Counted from the stretch's first letter, positions 1 to 18,816 are shown. The stretch is DNA of 64,000 nt from Rhabditoides inermis (GCA_963966185.1 CAWZYM010000280.1:707501-771500); one strand, 5' to 3'. A program made the numbers and translations. Notes: a model not told the origin generated them from the letters alone.

Positions 1-87
1 CGCTTTATCGCTCTTTGGCGCCAAGCCACAACAACAGCGCGCGAACAACGCTCGCGCACATTACAACTCGTGACAATGAATCAGAAG

Positions 88-89
<2 letters not shown>

Positions 90-130
<41 letters not shown>
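90..130. repeat. (GA)n microsatellite
   Basis: An uninterrupted GA dinucleotide tract of about 40 bp. Read as protein it gives only Ser-Leu or Arg-Glu repeats, so the open frames across it are not genes. Similar tracts at 787-838 and 1335-1398 lie in the same gene-poor stretch. Confidence 0.95.
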
Positions 131-134
<4 letters not shown>

Positions 135-339
135 GATGGCGGTCACATCGATCAATCAACGACAGCGTGTTAGTGGTGAAGGAGAAAACAAATTGCGAGC
201 GATCTCGTCGAATTGAATATGTTTCAGATGAACCACTTAGCGACTGTGAGCTTTTCATGTGAATTCCTTTTTTGCCAGTTGTACAATATCTCGACTAACA
301 AAATGAATACGTTGCAGTTGCGTAACATAAACGCGCACT

Positions 340-609
340 GTGCAAATGCTGTGCGAGGCGAGATCAAGGAAGTGGAGGTTCGCCTGCCGCATCATGACTT
401 GCAACGACGACCGATGGACGCGACGCGTGATCGATTGGAACCCGCCGAGGAAAGGCAAGGCCGGTCGCCCTCATCTACAGTGGAGCGACGAATTCAAGAA
501 GACGATCCAGACCAATAAAAGGACCCTCGAGGAGGAATGAAAGAGTGTGGATGCTGATGCGACAAGATGGAAGAATTTTGCTTCCCGGCGCTACTCTGTG
601 AATGATTGA
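340..609 (+). mobile_element. 3' tail of a decayed RTE-like non-LTR retrotransposon
   Basis: The frame contains DDRWTRRVIDW followed by a GRPHLQWSDEFKK-like stretch. I recognise this as the C-terminal tail after the reverse transcriptase domain in nematode RTE/CR1-type non-LTR elements (typically DDRWTRRV..W.P......GRP..RW.D). Translation continues past one TGA at 538-540 in the same frame and ends with a W-K-x-F-A-x-R-R segment, as expected of the element's last residues. No upstream reverse transcriptase core is visible, so this is a 5'-truncated fragment with at least one stop. It is a relic and not a host gene. Confidence 0.7.
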
Positions 610-784
610 TGTTCTGAGTTATGATCACATAATGCGATACCGGATGAACGTTAAATTGAATTTGATTGTGCAAGAGCTGTAATAATCAAATGCGATAGTG
701 TCCATGGAAAAATAAAACTTGAGCAATTATGAAACGTGATACAATGAATGATGAGTCGCGCGTCTCATATCGCGGTTTGTTCAC

Positions 785-837
<53 letters not shown>

Positions 838-1335
838 TAGAGAGAGGGCGTTATAAGTCACGCCGTCTTCTTTAATCCCTTGAAACGACTGCGAACCGAA
901 CGGAGAGGGGAAGCCTTGTCGATCATCCCAATGCTGCTACTCTTGTATTTCTCCTTCCTCATGAAAAACGTATTTCTGGTGCCACTGTTGTCCACCACGC
1001 GTCGTCGCTGCGTGGCAACGTTCGCTCTAGCAACTTTTTTATAGTTCATGCTTCATGCGAGTACTTTATGCACCTCTCACTATCTCTCTCTTCATACGTG
1101 TGATCTTTATTCTCTTTTATTCTAGCTTGACATTCCACATTGTTTACTACTTGTTCGATACTCTGCGGATATCGTAGTCCGTAGTAAACCATTGAGTGGT
1201 TCTGGTGTCCTCTCGACAGAAGTTTTGCACACTCACGAGAGCTTCTGCCCGTTTTGCCTCGCGTATCGTCGAGATGGTTTGTTTTAACCGCCATGCAACG
1301 TAGAATTTTATATGGTTCGTTACGAGTTCACAGAA

Positions 1336-1390
<55 letters not shown>

Positions 1391-1838
1391 GAGAGAGACA
1401 ATAGATTGTTTTCCGGTGGATGTTCAACGTGATCTGGCCGCGCCGACTCTCGTTCCTTTCAAGAGAGCCAGTTGCCGTTCGTTCTCCCCTTCTACTTTCG
1501 CCTGTAATTCAGTATGTCAGGCTAATGCAGCAGCAGATAAAGAAATGTTTTTTTTATTCGGTTGAGGGTTGTTGAATTACGAAGCAAACATTCGCAATGT
1601 TGTACGTTTATGAACGAGTGCTGACCACTCCCCGTGCGACCATTCGAGTAGTAGTTGCCGGCACAAAGACGCGTTTGTTGTCAGATTTACGGCAGCAGAA
1701 AAGAGACAGCGCTTCTGAAAAGATACAGAAAGATCACATGACTGCGATTCACGCGGGTACATTCTCGGATTATTTGCATTTTAGTTTTTGTTATTGCTCC
1801 CATGTGCATATGCCTATCCTTGCCGAACATAATAAACA
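610..1838. other. Gene-free stretch with GA tracts
   Basis: I see no supportable gene. It contains two (GA)n tracts (787-838 and 1335-1398, the latter imperfect) and AT-rich unique sequence. The open frames here are either GA translations or short and without recognisable motifs. Confidence 0.6.
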
Positions 1839-3293
1839 CTACATGACGTTACCTTTGCGGAAATCGCGGCTGCACGCGGCGACGACTATGGGAAGGGCGA
1901 AGGCGAAACAGATAACTATGCACATCACACCGATGTAATAGTAGATTCCGCTGTATACGATCAATTTCAGGAACAATAATTGCATATTAGGAAAGAGAGC
2001 TGCTAGCCACTTTGTTAGCCAGTTGCATGGATAAGTCAAGTCGCGCAATAATGAGAGAAATGAGGAAAGCAATCGGCGGCTCTGTAAAGTAATTTTTGAG
2101 AAGCAGATTTGCAGAATTATCAAATTTCCCGTGTCAATTATAGTTTCAACTATATTATTCCTTACATATTAAAAACTATACCTATACGTACCGCATACGC
2201 GAGTAGTAGTATAGTGGACTGAATCAAAAGACGCGTTTCTGCATTCACCGACTTTCGGCTTTGATTCGTTTTTCGAACGGTCTGTCGATTTTTGCGAATG
2301 ACATAAAACACGACGATGTAAATCAGGAAAGATACGCCGAGCAAGATATAGTCTTGATAGAATGATACGTTTTTCAAATGTTCGTGAATTGCTGAATTAA
2401 AGTCGTAACTGAAAAAAAGATGTATGTAAGCAAGTTGACATCGTGAAGCCTACTGCAGAGAATCCCAGCGAACCAGCGCGAAACAAGCGTCTAGCCAACA
2501 TATGGCTAACACAAATAGCAGTCGAAAAAAGCTGACAAAAAAGATAAGCACACTAGCACACTATTCGCAAACTCATAGTTTTATTCAAATACATAGTTGA
2601 GGGTTTGTGTATTTGGCTACAGAATGAGAAACTCAAACTCATTTTCTGGGCGGAAGCACACACCGAGCAACCGGTGACAATGATCTGCTATCCCGGTGTG
2701 TGGTTTCGCGTTGAATTGAGTATCTTCATTTTTGTATGCAAATGTACAAAGCGCCCAACTTATCCCTGAATAAAACTGTACCTGCCGAACAGTAATGCGT
2801 TGAGGTTGGGAGACGCAAAGACCGCGAAGCGATTGACTGCGATAAGAAAGAGGAAGATCATTTGACCATATCCGAACACTCCCATAGCATGCTGTATATC
2901 GCGTTCGAGAGAAGTGAGGAAACGAGTTTGATGATGATAATCATGCCTGAAAATCTCTGCTTCCGACATTTTCGAGACGATTTCAGCAACTCACGCGAAC
3001 ATTGGTATGTACACTTGACCCCAAACATAGAGAATTGCGTGAAATATGTTGCAGATGACTAGTTGTGACAGGATGTACCAGTAGTGTGTCTGGAAAGGAG
3101 TGAAAAGGAGTGTCGAACGAACGATTGTGACTTTCAGTTGACCCACGTTGAGTTTGCGTCTGCAGGAATACACCAGAACCATTAGCAGCAAGACATTCGA
3201 AGCTATGGTAGACACAAAGAAGACGTTGAATGCTCCGAATGCAAGTTTGTCCGCGAGTGGCGGTTCGATATTCGGTCGCGACCATAGATGCAT
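1839..3293 (-). CDS. Serpentine 7TM chemoreceptor-like GPCR (class X-like)
   Basis: Four exons on the minus strand give one continuous frame: 3293-2989, 2962-2782, 2411-2192 and 2070-1839. All junctions are GT-AG and in phase. The protein has several hydrophobic helices: N-terminal VFFVSTIASNVLLLMVLV, a helix-rich second exon with the arginine motif LIAVNRFAVFASP, an exon-3 helix (YILLGVSFLIYIVVFYVI) followed by a basic loop, and C-terminal helices ending near ALPIVVAACSRDFRKG. The LIAVNRF-A-V-F-x-x-P motif after the third helix resembles Srx/Srt-type nematode chemoreceptors, so a role in sensory neuron membranes is inferred from family. The start is uncertain: the first ATG in this frame is 3291-3293, but a CTAG acceptor just upstream (about 3342) could mark an earlier first exon. 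Confidence 0.62.
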
Positions 3294-3693
3294 GGGGAAC
3301 AACGAACTGTGGAACGCATTCCAGAATCGGAACGTCTTCTAGTGTGGAATAATTGCAGGGCAGGAATTGTGTAATGTAAGAAACGAAATTCGCCGTGAAC
3401 ATGTGCGCTCATGTGTGCGCTTACTAGAATGCGTCCTTCGGATATTTGAATCCTGTGAGAAAGACTTGGCAAGAGAAGATACTTTCACAATGATGCTGGA
3501 GTTGACATCGTCAGAGAGAGAGAGACAGAGAGAGAGAGAGACTCGGCGGGGAGTCCGCAAGGGTCGACAGGCAATGGCAGGAAACATTTTCATTGAAATT
3601 GAAAACAACAATATGTTTTGAATGTTTATCTGACAAAGAAGAGTGAGGGTAGAAACTTTCTAGAGATCTAAAAAAAGTAGATAAAGAATACAG
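3294..3693. other. Intergenic region between receptor and transporter A
   Basis: It contains the possible extra 5' exon of the receptor (an open minus-strand frame down from 3402 with ATG at 3400-3402), a short GA tract around 3511-3542 and the 3' flank of transporter A. No independent gene is supported. Confidence 0.5.
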
Positions 3694-10522
<6,829 letters not shown>

Positions 10523-10891
10523 GGCTGTGGAGACGACCGCACCCGCGGGGGCATGGATGGAAGAATGACTGAGAATGGCCGTCTTGACTATAATGAGTGA
10601 TCATTCATGTTTCCCACCTTGAAACGTGCAGGAAGACATTCCATCATGCCTGGAAATGTTGGAACACTTTGAGCTTGTCTAATGAGTCCTAATAAGATCC
10701 TCCTCATTTCACGTTTTGTCTAACTGACCGTCGAGAATCGTTTATACCGTGAAAGTCAACAATTCGAGAATTGTTATTTCGGGCATCATTGTTCTGCGAC
10801 CGGCGACAGACGTGCAGACATGCAGACAGCCATTCCACTCACACGTCGTCTCCCGTCATTTCCCCTCGATGCCCTGTCCCGATCGGTCGCC
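10523..10891. promoter_or_regulatory. Shared divergent promoter region of the two transporter genes
   Basis: Only 369 bp separate the start codons of the two head-to-head transporter genes, so both promoters must lie here or overlap the 5' exons. The spacer contains a perfect palindrome AACAATTC-GA-GAATTGTT at 10758-10775 and TGATCA near 10601. I see no TATA box in either direction. The upstream ATG at 10820 is in frame with copy B, but copy A has no counterpart, which favours 10892 as the start. Confidence 0.55.
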
Positions 10892-10966
10892 ATGCAACTG
10901 AAGCTGCTAACCTTCCCGCGGACAGTGCTCCTGCTGGTGGCGATGGTCTTCTTCGAGGTGCGAGCG

Positions 10967-11020
<54 letters not shown>

Positions 11021-13463
11021 TCTCTCTCTCAATGGGCTCTCTCTCAACCCCTCCTAGGCCTTCGGCTTCATCAACTACATCATCATGCTGTCGGAGTTCC
11101 TGCAGAACCTCGAATTCTCGGAGAACGCGAGGTATACGGTAGATCAAACTGAGTTACGATAACGATACTGGATTACGTCACCATTGTTAGAAAATCGTTA
11201 TAATCCACGAAAATGGACTGCTGATTGAACCCATGGTCTGGATAGCGTCATTATTGTTGTGATGAAACGTATAGTTCTATGCTCGCAGTAAGTTGGTGGA
11301 GTAGATCAGATGAAGGCGGAGAAGTCAGCCTTCGGCAATAGCGCGCAAAAAAAAGAGAGGCAGACGGTTATGGATCCGTAATTCGAACTGCAAGCGAGAT
11401 ATATCGAAAACTATCGCTCTGACGCAGGCTATATATTTGCTCATAGAGTCTGTTGTTACTAGGAACTATTTAACTCTGCCTCGACCGATTGTTCACGTAG
11501 TCTGGATAACGCTATTATTTTTGTGATGAAACGTATTCGTTGTAAGTAGAACTGCATCAGCGAATAGTGAATTTAACGTAATAATTCCAACTACAGACGT
11601 TCATTAACCGAAACGGAACGTACTGTATTTGACATTAGTAGTACGGTACTTACCGTACATTTCCAGTGACCTGATACTGTACGCGTACAACCTGGCCTGC
11701 AACATATTCCCCATCGTCGGAGGATTCCTGGCCGACAACTACTGCGGTCGCTACCGTATGCTCCTCCTCCACTGCGTGTCATTTGTAGTGGGTACTGTGA
11801 GTACTGTATACTTCAGATTACCGTATACCTTAGGGTTCGGGCTCACCTTTGCCGCCTCGATTCCGCTGGGAGTGACGCTGTGCAGGGTGAGAAGATGACA
11901 AGGGAATCGATTATTGTGCATTTTATTGTTAGATTCTCGCTCTCTCTGGAATGGTGTTCATTGCGTTCGGATACGGTCTGAACCGAGCCGTCCTGTCGAC
12001 CTACCTCGCTGATCAGGTTATACTACAGTAACCCTAAACCTACCGTACCCCGATTTCACTCTACCGTACTCCAGATCCCCGCCTCGCAAGCCGAAGACCG
12101 CCAGCTGACGTTTTCCTACATGGTGATGGCCACAAACGCCGCCGCGATGATCTCACTCTTCTTCGCCAGCTATCTCAAGGTACGGTAGATTGAAATAGGG
12201 ATTCTGTACGCGAGATGTGTTGAGACCGAAATGCAGATTGTAATTGAGATGTGTTGAGGCCGTAAGGAATTCTGTAATTGAGATAAGTGGAGGCCGTAAG
12301 GAATACTGTAGTTGAAATGTGTTGAGGCTGTTTCCAAAGTACAGTAACCCTAGGACTCGATGACGTGCTTTGGCGGTCCGTGCTACGCGTCTCTCCTTGG
12401 TCTGCTCGCCGGTCTCATGGTCATCAACATACTCGTCTTCCTCGGTGGCACGAAGAAGTACGCAAACGCGCCGCTGCAGAAGAACATCGGTGGGGGCTAC
12501 TGTAATTCAAAATGTAGTGCGTGGTGAGATCTCGATGATAAACCACTCAGCATCGCGGAGAATTGGTAACATTTCTATCAAATACGATTCACCCCATAGT
12601 TTTCAGGACAATTTCGTTATTTCGTTAATGAGTCATCTATGTTAGAAACTTTTATAGTTCTTCTTTTCTTAGTTGTGGACGCTCTGCGCTGTGTCTATTC
12701 TGCGGTCCGGAACAGAGAGAAGAAAGAGGGTGCACTCATGGACCGGGCCGACTCCCACTACACACCCCGATTCGTCGACCACATCAAACAGGTAGTGTTA
12801 TTAAATAGCCGATCGAACCCTCCTAATCTGGAACAAGATGGGTTTCATGGATTACGTCGGCAGGGGAAGTAGGGTTGGGTGGCGTCGGACGTCTTGAATT
12901 CCGTCGGTAGATGAGAGTGGTTTCACACATCACATGGGCTGGGTGGAAATTTAAATATCGATTGATTATTGATTGAGTGTTACACAGGTGTTCCGCGCCA
13001 GCTCGCTCTTCTTTGTCGCCATCCCCTTCTGGTACTACTACTTCATACAGTACACCATATTCGGGAGACAGGTGCGGGTTACTGTACTTTGAATATGCAT
13101 GTCATTGTGATTTCAGTGGGACAAGACCAACAACCGCTGGTTCGACTTTTCCGTGACAAAGTCGACGTATTATGTGAGTGTCTCATTTAATATCAATCAA
13201 AAAATCGATATTTCCAGGGCTTCACCGCCATATTTATCATCGCCAACTGCTGGCTCACCGATAACGTCATCTTCCCGCTGCTCAAAAAGTGCACAAAGGT
13301 GTGATAACTACGCTATCGGTTGCATACAGTACCTTGGAAAAGTACAGTATTCCACAGCGAGTACAGTATACCACACTCAGGTCACGTCGATCAGGAAGCT
13401 CGCTCTGGGCGGAGTGTGTGGCGCGATCGCACTCGCCGCGGCACTGGTCATCGAGGTGTGTAG

Positions 13464-13534
<71 letters not shown>

Positions 13535-14339
13535 TCCGACCTGATGTCTCTTTTCAGCTAGCCGTCATCCGCGCGTCTCCCGTCCTCCCAGAGAATCGCG
13601 GCATGCTCATCCTCCACTCGATGAATGACTCTGAGTTTAGGTATTTCTCTTCGCAACATTTGTCTGAAAGTTGCGGTCAGTCTCTTCGAAACACTCCCGA
13701 ATGCCTCCGAAACACTTCGGAACTGCCTTCGGAATACTCCCGAACACTCCCGAACACTTCGGAGTGCCTTGCTATGCCTTCGAAACACTCCCGAACGGCT
13801 TTCGAAGAGGCTGACCGCACCTTCAAGTAAAGATCAGACTCGATTGTGTATCAAAAAGCCGTCGTACACCTTCTGGGAATCTTTGGGTGAAAAGAGGGTG
13901 GGGGAACGTTCTCAGAGTTTTCTGATGAGGACCACTACTTTACTGCGAATGTCGGAGGCCAAACAACTGTGGAAGATTCTAGAGTAGTAAGAAGTAATGC
14001 GTGGGAGCGTTTCAGGATCGAGAACGCGTCGTTTACTGGATCACTTCGCAAGGACATGGCGGCAGGTAATACAGAGTTTTGTGTAATTACATGTTGTGCA
14101 TCCATATTATTTTGTTGAAACGTACTCTCACAGAACATCGATCCAATACGCATTCAGGCACCTACCCTTCTTCCCCTACCTCAGAAACTTTCGATATTGT
14201 GGCAGGACAAGCGACTGTCGTCTATCTCAACGGAACCAACACACTTGTTAGGTACTGACAGTTTTTACAGCATCAACTGAATAGAGAGAGAGAGAGAGAG
14301 AGAGAGAAGGAGGAGGGAGTGTTGTGTAAATGAGAGAGA

Positions 14340-14414
<75 letters not shown>

Positions 14415-14793
14415 ATGGGAGAGAGAGAGAGGAAGAAAGAGAGAGAAAGAGAGAGAGGGGGAGAGAGATAAAGTAAGATTGAGGGAGAGAGAGAACATTT
14501 TCAGTCCTCCCCTGTCACTCGATCGCCCGATGGCTCACGGTACAGATGTGTACTTCATGGAAAGCGGAGTTGGCAAGGCGACATTGCAGAAGAGACATCT
14601 TGAGGTTGTCGGAAATATCATCTGTTCATATCATTGTTTAGGCCGTGCTCTATAACGACCCGGTCAAAGAGGTGACGTTTGGAGACTGTTCTGGGTGAGA
14701 GAAAAAGAGAGAGAGAGCGTGTGTGAGTATACTGAACTGTGTAGACGAGAGAGAAAGAGATAGCGAAAGAGAGGGGGAGATAGCGAAAGAGAG

Positions 14794-14849
<56 letters not shown>

Positions 14850-15141
14850 CGTTCAGTTCCAACTCCTCCTGTCACACTGTCTCCGTTGATGTCTCTTCCT
14901 ACGTGGCTGGGTCTGTCCTGTTTATCTACCGAGGAGAGTTCGGCAAGGGAAGAGAGTATGAGGAGATAAGGTGAATTGGGTATACTGTATTTAGTACTGT
15001 GTATTTAACAAACTTACTGTAGTTAATATTTCCAGTGTGATCCCCGGTAACACGATTCATTCTGGATACATGATGATCACAACATTCTGGGCTACTATGA
15101 CCGAGGTAGTATCTCTACCCCCCTATCTCCTCTCTCTCTGT

Positions 15142-15185
<44 letters not shown>

Positions 15186-16364
15186 TCCTGTCTTCCACTT
15201 TATCTGTTTCTAGCATTTCCTTTTCCGTTCCTCATTTATATAACCCCACATTTTCAATGTTAAAAGTAATACGTTTCACATACTCCACATATAAATGCTT
15301 ATTTTTGTGAGACAATTTTTTTTGCAGTTTGCTCTCCATTAAAAAAGAAGATAACCAATGTTCTCTCGCAGGTTCTTATCACAATTGCCGGGGGCGAGTT
15401 CGCGTACGACCAGACGACCACTCCACTCAAGGCACTCGTACAGGTGGGAACAAATGGATCAAAATGTAAAACAGAATCAAAATGGTTATTCGGAGCCGGG
15501 AATATGATTAGGGTCCATGATTAGGGTCCATGAGCAAACAAGATTAGGATGAGTACAAAATGATCTCAGAATTGTGATGACGTCACTGCTCTCAGTCTGG
15601 TTTTCTGGTACAATTATCGTTGACTATGGTATCATATTTATGTGCAGAATTGCGACATATGGTTTATTGATACCTCGATGACTCTGTTGTTCATGTCTCT
15701 TTCATGAAACGTAAATGTGCTTGATGGTGAAAGTAAATTGTAAATTACAAACAGTCGCCGTCTTTCTTTTGCCACCTCTACATGTTTAGATGAATGTAGG
15801 CATTGAAAAAGAAGATGGTATAGGAATAGCGTAACGAACCGTGCAATAGTAATGAGTTCAATGGTACACTGAAACTGAGCTCCTTTCTCTGAAACTGAAA
15901 ATCTCAATTGAGCTGTAGTCTCCATACTTTTAGTTCATATGTCTGTGGCATAGTTGTATTGTTTGTACGTCGTGTATTTGTCGTCTCAAACTTTCACGCG
16001 TTGACTTCAAATACCGCCTCCAGTCGCTGTGGTAACAGCGCTTCAGTTAGATCCTGATGTAAAACACTATGAGAAATCGCAACTTGATGTGTTCAAGACC
16101 ATTTCAATCAGATTCTGTGAGAGTCGGCTTCGCGAAAGGTCCCTTATGTCTGCTCATCTCTAGTAACCGAGATTCAGAGAATGAGAGATGAGAGCATTCG
16201 ATGACTCCATGAAGATGTCTGCCTCAGCCACCCTTGCAGTCGCTGTGGCTGTCGATGGCGGTGGTCGCCTCCCTCCTCCTCCTAGCCATCAACACGGCCG
16301 CGCCCGACGACTGGCTGCTGCTCAGCGTCAACCTCGGCATGTTCGTCGTCCTCACGGTGGTGCG

Positions 16365-16423
<59 letters not shown>

Positions 16424-16788
16424 GTCTGTCTCCACCTCTTTTCCTCCTCTCTCTTTCTATCTTTCTAACACTTTTTATCTTTATCTTCTCCCTATCTCTC
16501 TCTCTCTCTTGCTCTCTCTCTATCTTTCTCTCTCTTTACCTCTATCTCTCCACTGTTTTCTAAGCCAACACACAAATCCTGAAAATTTTCACTTTTTTCT
16601 TCCAGGCATTCATGTGGAAGTCGACCTACTACACCTACGTCGACACGGAGAGAAGCGAGGAGGAGGAGGAGAAGGGAGTGGACGGAGAAAATAAGGAGGA
16701 GGAGCAGACTGAAGAAGATGTGGAGGGGGGAAGCGAGGCGACTGCCAAGACCGAGCAGACTGCAGCTAGCAAGACCGAGACACTGTGA
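10892..16788 (+). CDS. POT/SLC15-family peptide transporter-like protein, copy B
   Basis: I reconstruct 22 exons totalling 1998 bp (665 residues), all in phase: 10892-10957, 11058-11131, 11667-11791, 11834-11886, 11933-12016, 12075-12179, 12354-12489, 12673-12791, 12988-13071, 13117-13173, 13218-13298, 13381-13455, 13558-13640, 14016-14065, 14158-14251, 14505-14604, 14642-14694, 14857-14970, 15036-15105, 15372-15443, 16240-16359, 16606-16788. The corresponding introns have the same positions and phases as in copy A. POT signatures are GGFLADNYCGRYRMLL, GYGLNRAVLSTYLADQ and GGEFAYDQTTTPLKALVQ. The mid-protein PFWYYYFIQYTIFGRQW helix and an extracellular domain with N-glycosylation sequons (NAS, NGT) are present. 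The length fits SLC15 transporters of about 700 residues. The canonical ExxERF proton motif is EAFGFI here too, so proton-coupled peptide transport is a family inference that needs testing. The C-terminus is a Glu/Thr-rich cytoplasmic tail, unlike the Ser/Lys tail of copy A. Confidence 0.86.
10968..11040. repeat. (CT)n microsatellite
   Basis: CT tract filling the first intron of transporter B; together with the donor and acceptor it is nearly the whole intron. Confidence 0.95.
11365..11440 (-). repeat. tRNA-like relic in transporter B intron 2
   Basis: Minus-strand AGTTCGAATTACGG resembles a Pol III B box, preceded at tRNA spacing by TAGCCTGCGTCAGAGCG. No complete cloverleaf can be drawn. 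It is probably part of the same dispersed tRNA-derived repeat seen at 6.2, 23.0, 42.8 and 59.7 kb. Confidence 0.35.
12235..12335. repeat. Three-unit imperfect tandem repeat in an intron
   Basis: A unit of about 40 bp containing GTAATTGAGATGTGTTGAGG occurs about three times with substitutions in the intron between exons 6 and 7 of transporter B. Confidence 0.7.
13463..13532. repeat. (CT)n microsatellite
   Basis: CT tract occupying most of the intron between exons 12 and 13 of transporter B. Confidence 0.95.
13671..13820. mobile_element. 150-bp inverted-repeat element with internal subrepeats
   Basis: The ends are inverted copies of TGCGGTCAGTCTCTTCGAA (13672-13690 against 13801-13819, one mismatch). 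Inside are repeated words CGAAACACTCCCGAA and ACACTTCGGA. It sits in the intron between exons 13 and 14 of transporter B and has no counterpart in copy A. A MITE or hairpin-type repeat is the likeliest reading. Confidence 0.55.
14281..14490. repeat. (GA)n tract, about 200 bp
   Basis: Long, slightly interrupted GA tract in the intron between exons 15 and 16 of transporter B. A second GA tract at 14700-14847 fills the intron between exons 17 and 18. Confidence 0.95.
14700..14847. repeat. (GA)n tract
   Basis: Imperfect GA tract in the intron between exons 17 and 18 of transporter B. Confidence 0.95.
15131..15182. repeat. (CT)n microsatellite
   Basis: CT tract near the donor side of the intron between exons 19 and 20 of transporter B. 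Confidence 0.95.
16160..16239 (+). other. Conserved intron 3' end, copy B counterpart
   Basis: It matches 5003-4921 of copy A, as described there. A second conserved stretch lies before exon 20: 15331-15366 of copy B against 5267-5233 of copy A, sharing AAGAAGATAACCAATGTTCT almost exactly. Confidence 0.75.
16368..16540. repeat. (CT)n tract
   Basis: Imperfect pyrimidine tract filling most of the last intron of transporter B. Confidence 0.95.
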
Positions 16789-17139
16789 GATGTCGATAAA
16801 CACAATCTTTTAATGTCGTTATTCGTTATCGTTCCCATCAGACTCACAGATACAGTATGGATCGTACTTTTCAAAACAGGAAAAAAAACCTATTCGTAAC
16901 ACACTTGTCAATCTTGAATGTCTATTGCAACAAACGCTTGTAATGGTGGTAGGTGTGGTAGTGTAATGGAAGAGTGCACATACTTTGTTATTGTGCTAGT
17001 ATAGATAGTGAGAGCCGGTTTCAGGTTAGTGTGTTAATGTAGAGACAATAACTTGTTGTGAAATGCACGTATTGAACATGAACGATTTCCAATGCAGAAT
17101 AGTTTATTGTTGAGCTTCGCTCGAACAATGTCGTCAGAT

Positions 17140-18203
17140 TTAGTGGCGTCTGACGAAGACAGCAGAGCGGGGAGGGCAGGGGCAATATGTGGCATCGGCT
17201 CCGGGAGCTCCCGGTCCACCGGGCTGTCCCGGGTGTCCTGGACCACCGGGCGATCCGTTGTGTCCGTCGGCCCCGGGAGGTCCCTGCGGTCCGGGCGCTC
17301 CGTCCTGTCCCGCCGATCCGGGTCCTCCGTTGTTTCCGGGGGCTCCCGCGGGTCCCGGCGCTCCGGCAGGCCCAGGTGCGCCAGAGCCGCGTTGTCCGTC
17401 CTGTCCCGGTGCACCGGGGTTTCCGGGGGCTCCATCGTTTCCGGGCGCTCCAGCGTCTCCGGCGGGTCCCGGTCCTCCGGGCTGTCCGTTGCTTCCAGGT
17501 GATCCCGCATTTCCAGGCTCTCCATCGGGTCCAGCGGGTCCCGCAGGTCCGCTGGGTCCGGGCGGTCCGGCCGGTCCCGGGGGGCACTTGATACAAGCGG
17601 TATCCTGTTGCGGGCAAGAGATCGGAGCGTAGACCTGATGGTTATCCTCTCCACGGGGTCCGGGAGATCCAGGCTGTCCGGGCGCTCCGGGCTGTCCGGG
17701 AGGTCCGGCGGGTCCGGGCGGGCAGTTGACCTTGGGAGGCTCACAGTGGCAGTGCGCCGGCAGACCGCCCTGCCTCTTCTGTCGGAATACCGAGTCGAAT
17801 GGGTTCTGTCTCGGCTTGGAAGGAGGGGTCACAGTGACCTGGATGTCGATCATCTCCGTCCACGCAGAGTCCGTCTCCACTCGGAAGGCGTTCACTCCAT
17901 CCAGAACCTCATCGTGCACCTCAAAGCGAATGTTTGAACTGCTTCGTCAAGGAGAGTGAGATGTGAGACTCTTCAAAACAACAACCACACTGTTTGGTCA
18001 TATTTCTATGGACGATGCCAAGGTAGTTGTGAATTTACGTAATGATGTATAATTGATGTAGTGCTAGTCGATGGAAGCACCCAGGAACTGGCACTGACCT
18101 CGTTGATGGTGTTGTATAGGGAGGGGACGACGACGAGGCAGGCTACGATGGCCAGGGCAGAGCAAGCCGAGGCTACTCCCACGATCACCTTCTCTTCCTG
18201 CAT
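17140..18203 (-). CDS. col: Cuticle collagen
   Basis: Two exons (18203-18099 and 17919-17140) join at NE|VHDE to give about 294 residues, typical for nematode cuticle collagens. The N-terminus [20 protein letters not shown] leads into a signal-anchor/membrane segment ending [10 protein letters not shown]. Next comes the [14 protein letters not shown] block seen in this family, an RQKR furin-type site, a Cys cluster (HCHC....C), then Gly-X-Y repeats split by [15 protein letters not shown], and a terminal YCPCPP. Such collagens are cleaved by a subtilisin-like protease, form disulfide-linked trimers and build the exoskeleton. Two further in-frame ATGs exist upstream (18227 and 18221), but a TATAAAA at 18232-18241 lies too close for them and family N-termini favour MQEEK. 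The strong long frames on the plus strand are shadows of the GC-rich Gly-X-Y repeat. Confidence 0.9.
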
Positions 18204-18231
18204 CGCTGAATGGGGGCTCATCAGCATTGAA

Positions 18232-18241
18232 GCCTTTTATA
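18232..18241 (-). promoter_or_regulatory. TATA box of collagen gene
   Basis: Minus-strand CTATAAAAGG lies about 30-40 nt before the ATG at 18203. The spacing fits a transcription start only a few bases before that ATG and argues against the upstream ATGs. Confidence 0.55.
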
Positions 18242-18729
18242 GCGGTCATTAGGTTGTAGTGTAACTACTGTGTTACTACGGTACTGCTGGCTCCGCCCAC
18301 TCTGCTAACCGGATGGCACTTAGGGCACAACTACAACAACTCGTGCACTCTCTCATTACACAGTAATATCAAGTTGTGGTAGACATTTGTGATATGCGTA
18401 GGTATTTTCATATTTTCAAAATATAGTCAAAATCCGGATTCTTTCGACTTTTGAGAATGCAGTTCTTTTTGCAACAACGACTGAACTATACCATCGTTAC
18501 AAAATCTACTCAACTGATAGGAACAATGTAACAATGTGATTGCTAAATTATTCATTTGCTAATCTAAACTGATGTGTATTTGATTCAGTCACGTAGCACC
18601 GTATTCGGCATATCATCACAACAACTCTTTTTGTTTACTCGTTAAGTGCACAACAAATTCGTTTCACACCCATATTATATCAAAAGTTATATTTTTAGCA
18701 ATACTGTTCCTGATATACATCTCAAACAC

Positions 18730-18732
<3 letters not shown>

Positions 18733-18814
<82 letters not shown>
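18733..18814. repeat. (AT)n microsatellite
   Basis: 82 bp of uninterrupted AT repeat, self-complementary, between the collagen gene and the next gene. The rest of 18305-18908 shows no gene. Confidence 0.97.

Positions 18815-18816
<2 letters not shown>

Noticed and set aside
2983..3402. 139-codon frame overlapping the receptor's first exon
   Set aside because: The alternative frame over the same DNA has the hydrophobic helices and joins in phase to the next exons. Only its first part (ATG at 3400-3402) might be a 5' exon.
10820..10891. Upstream in-frame ATG as start of transporter B
   Set aside because: Copy A has no counterpart to the extra 24 residues and aligns from MPLKILTFPRT to MQLKLLTFPRT at 10892.
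11629..11898. Single-exon gene of 89 codons
   Set aside because: It is exons 3 and 4 of transporter B read through their intron.
17034..17744. 236-codon Arg/Asp/Pro-rich frame and plus-strand frames over the collagen
   Set aside because: They are shadow frames of the GC-rich Gly-X-Y repeat; the collagen frame has the family's N-terminal and Cys blocks.
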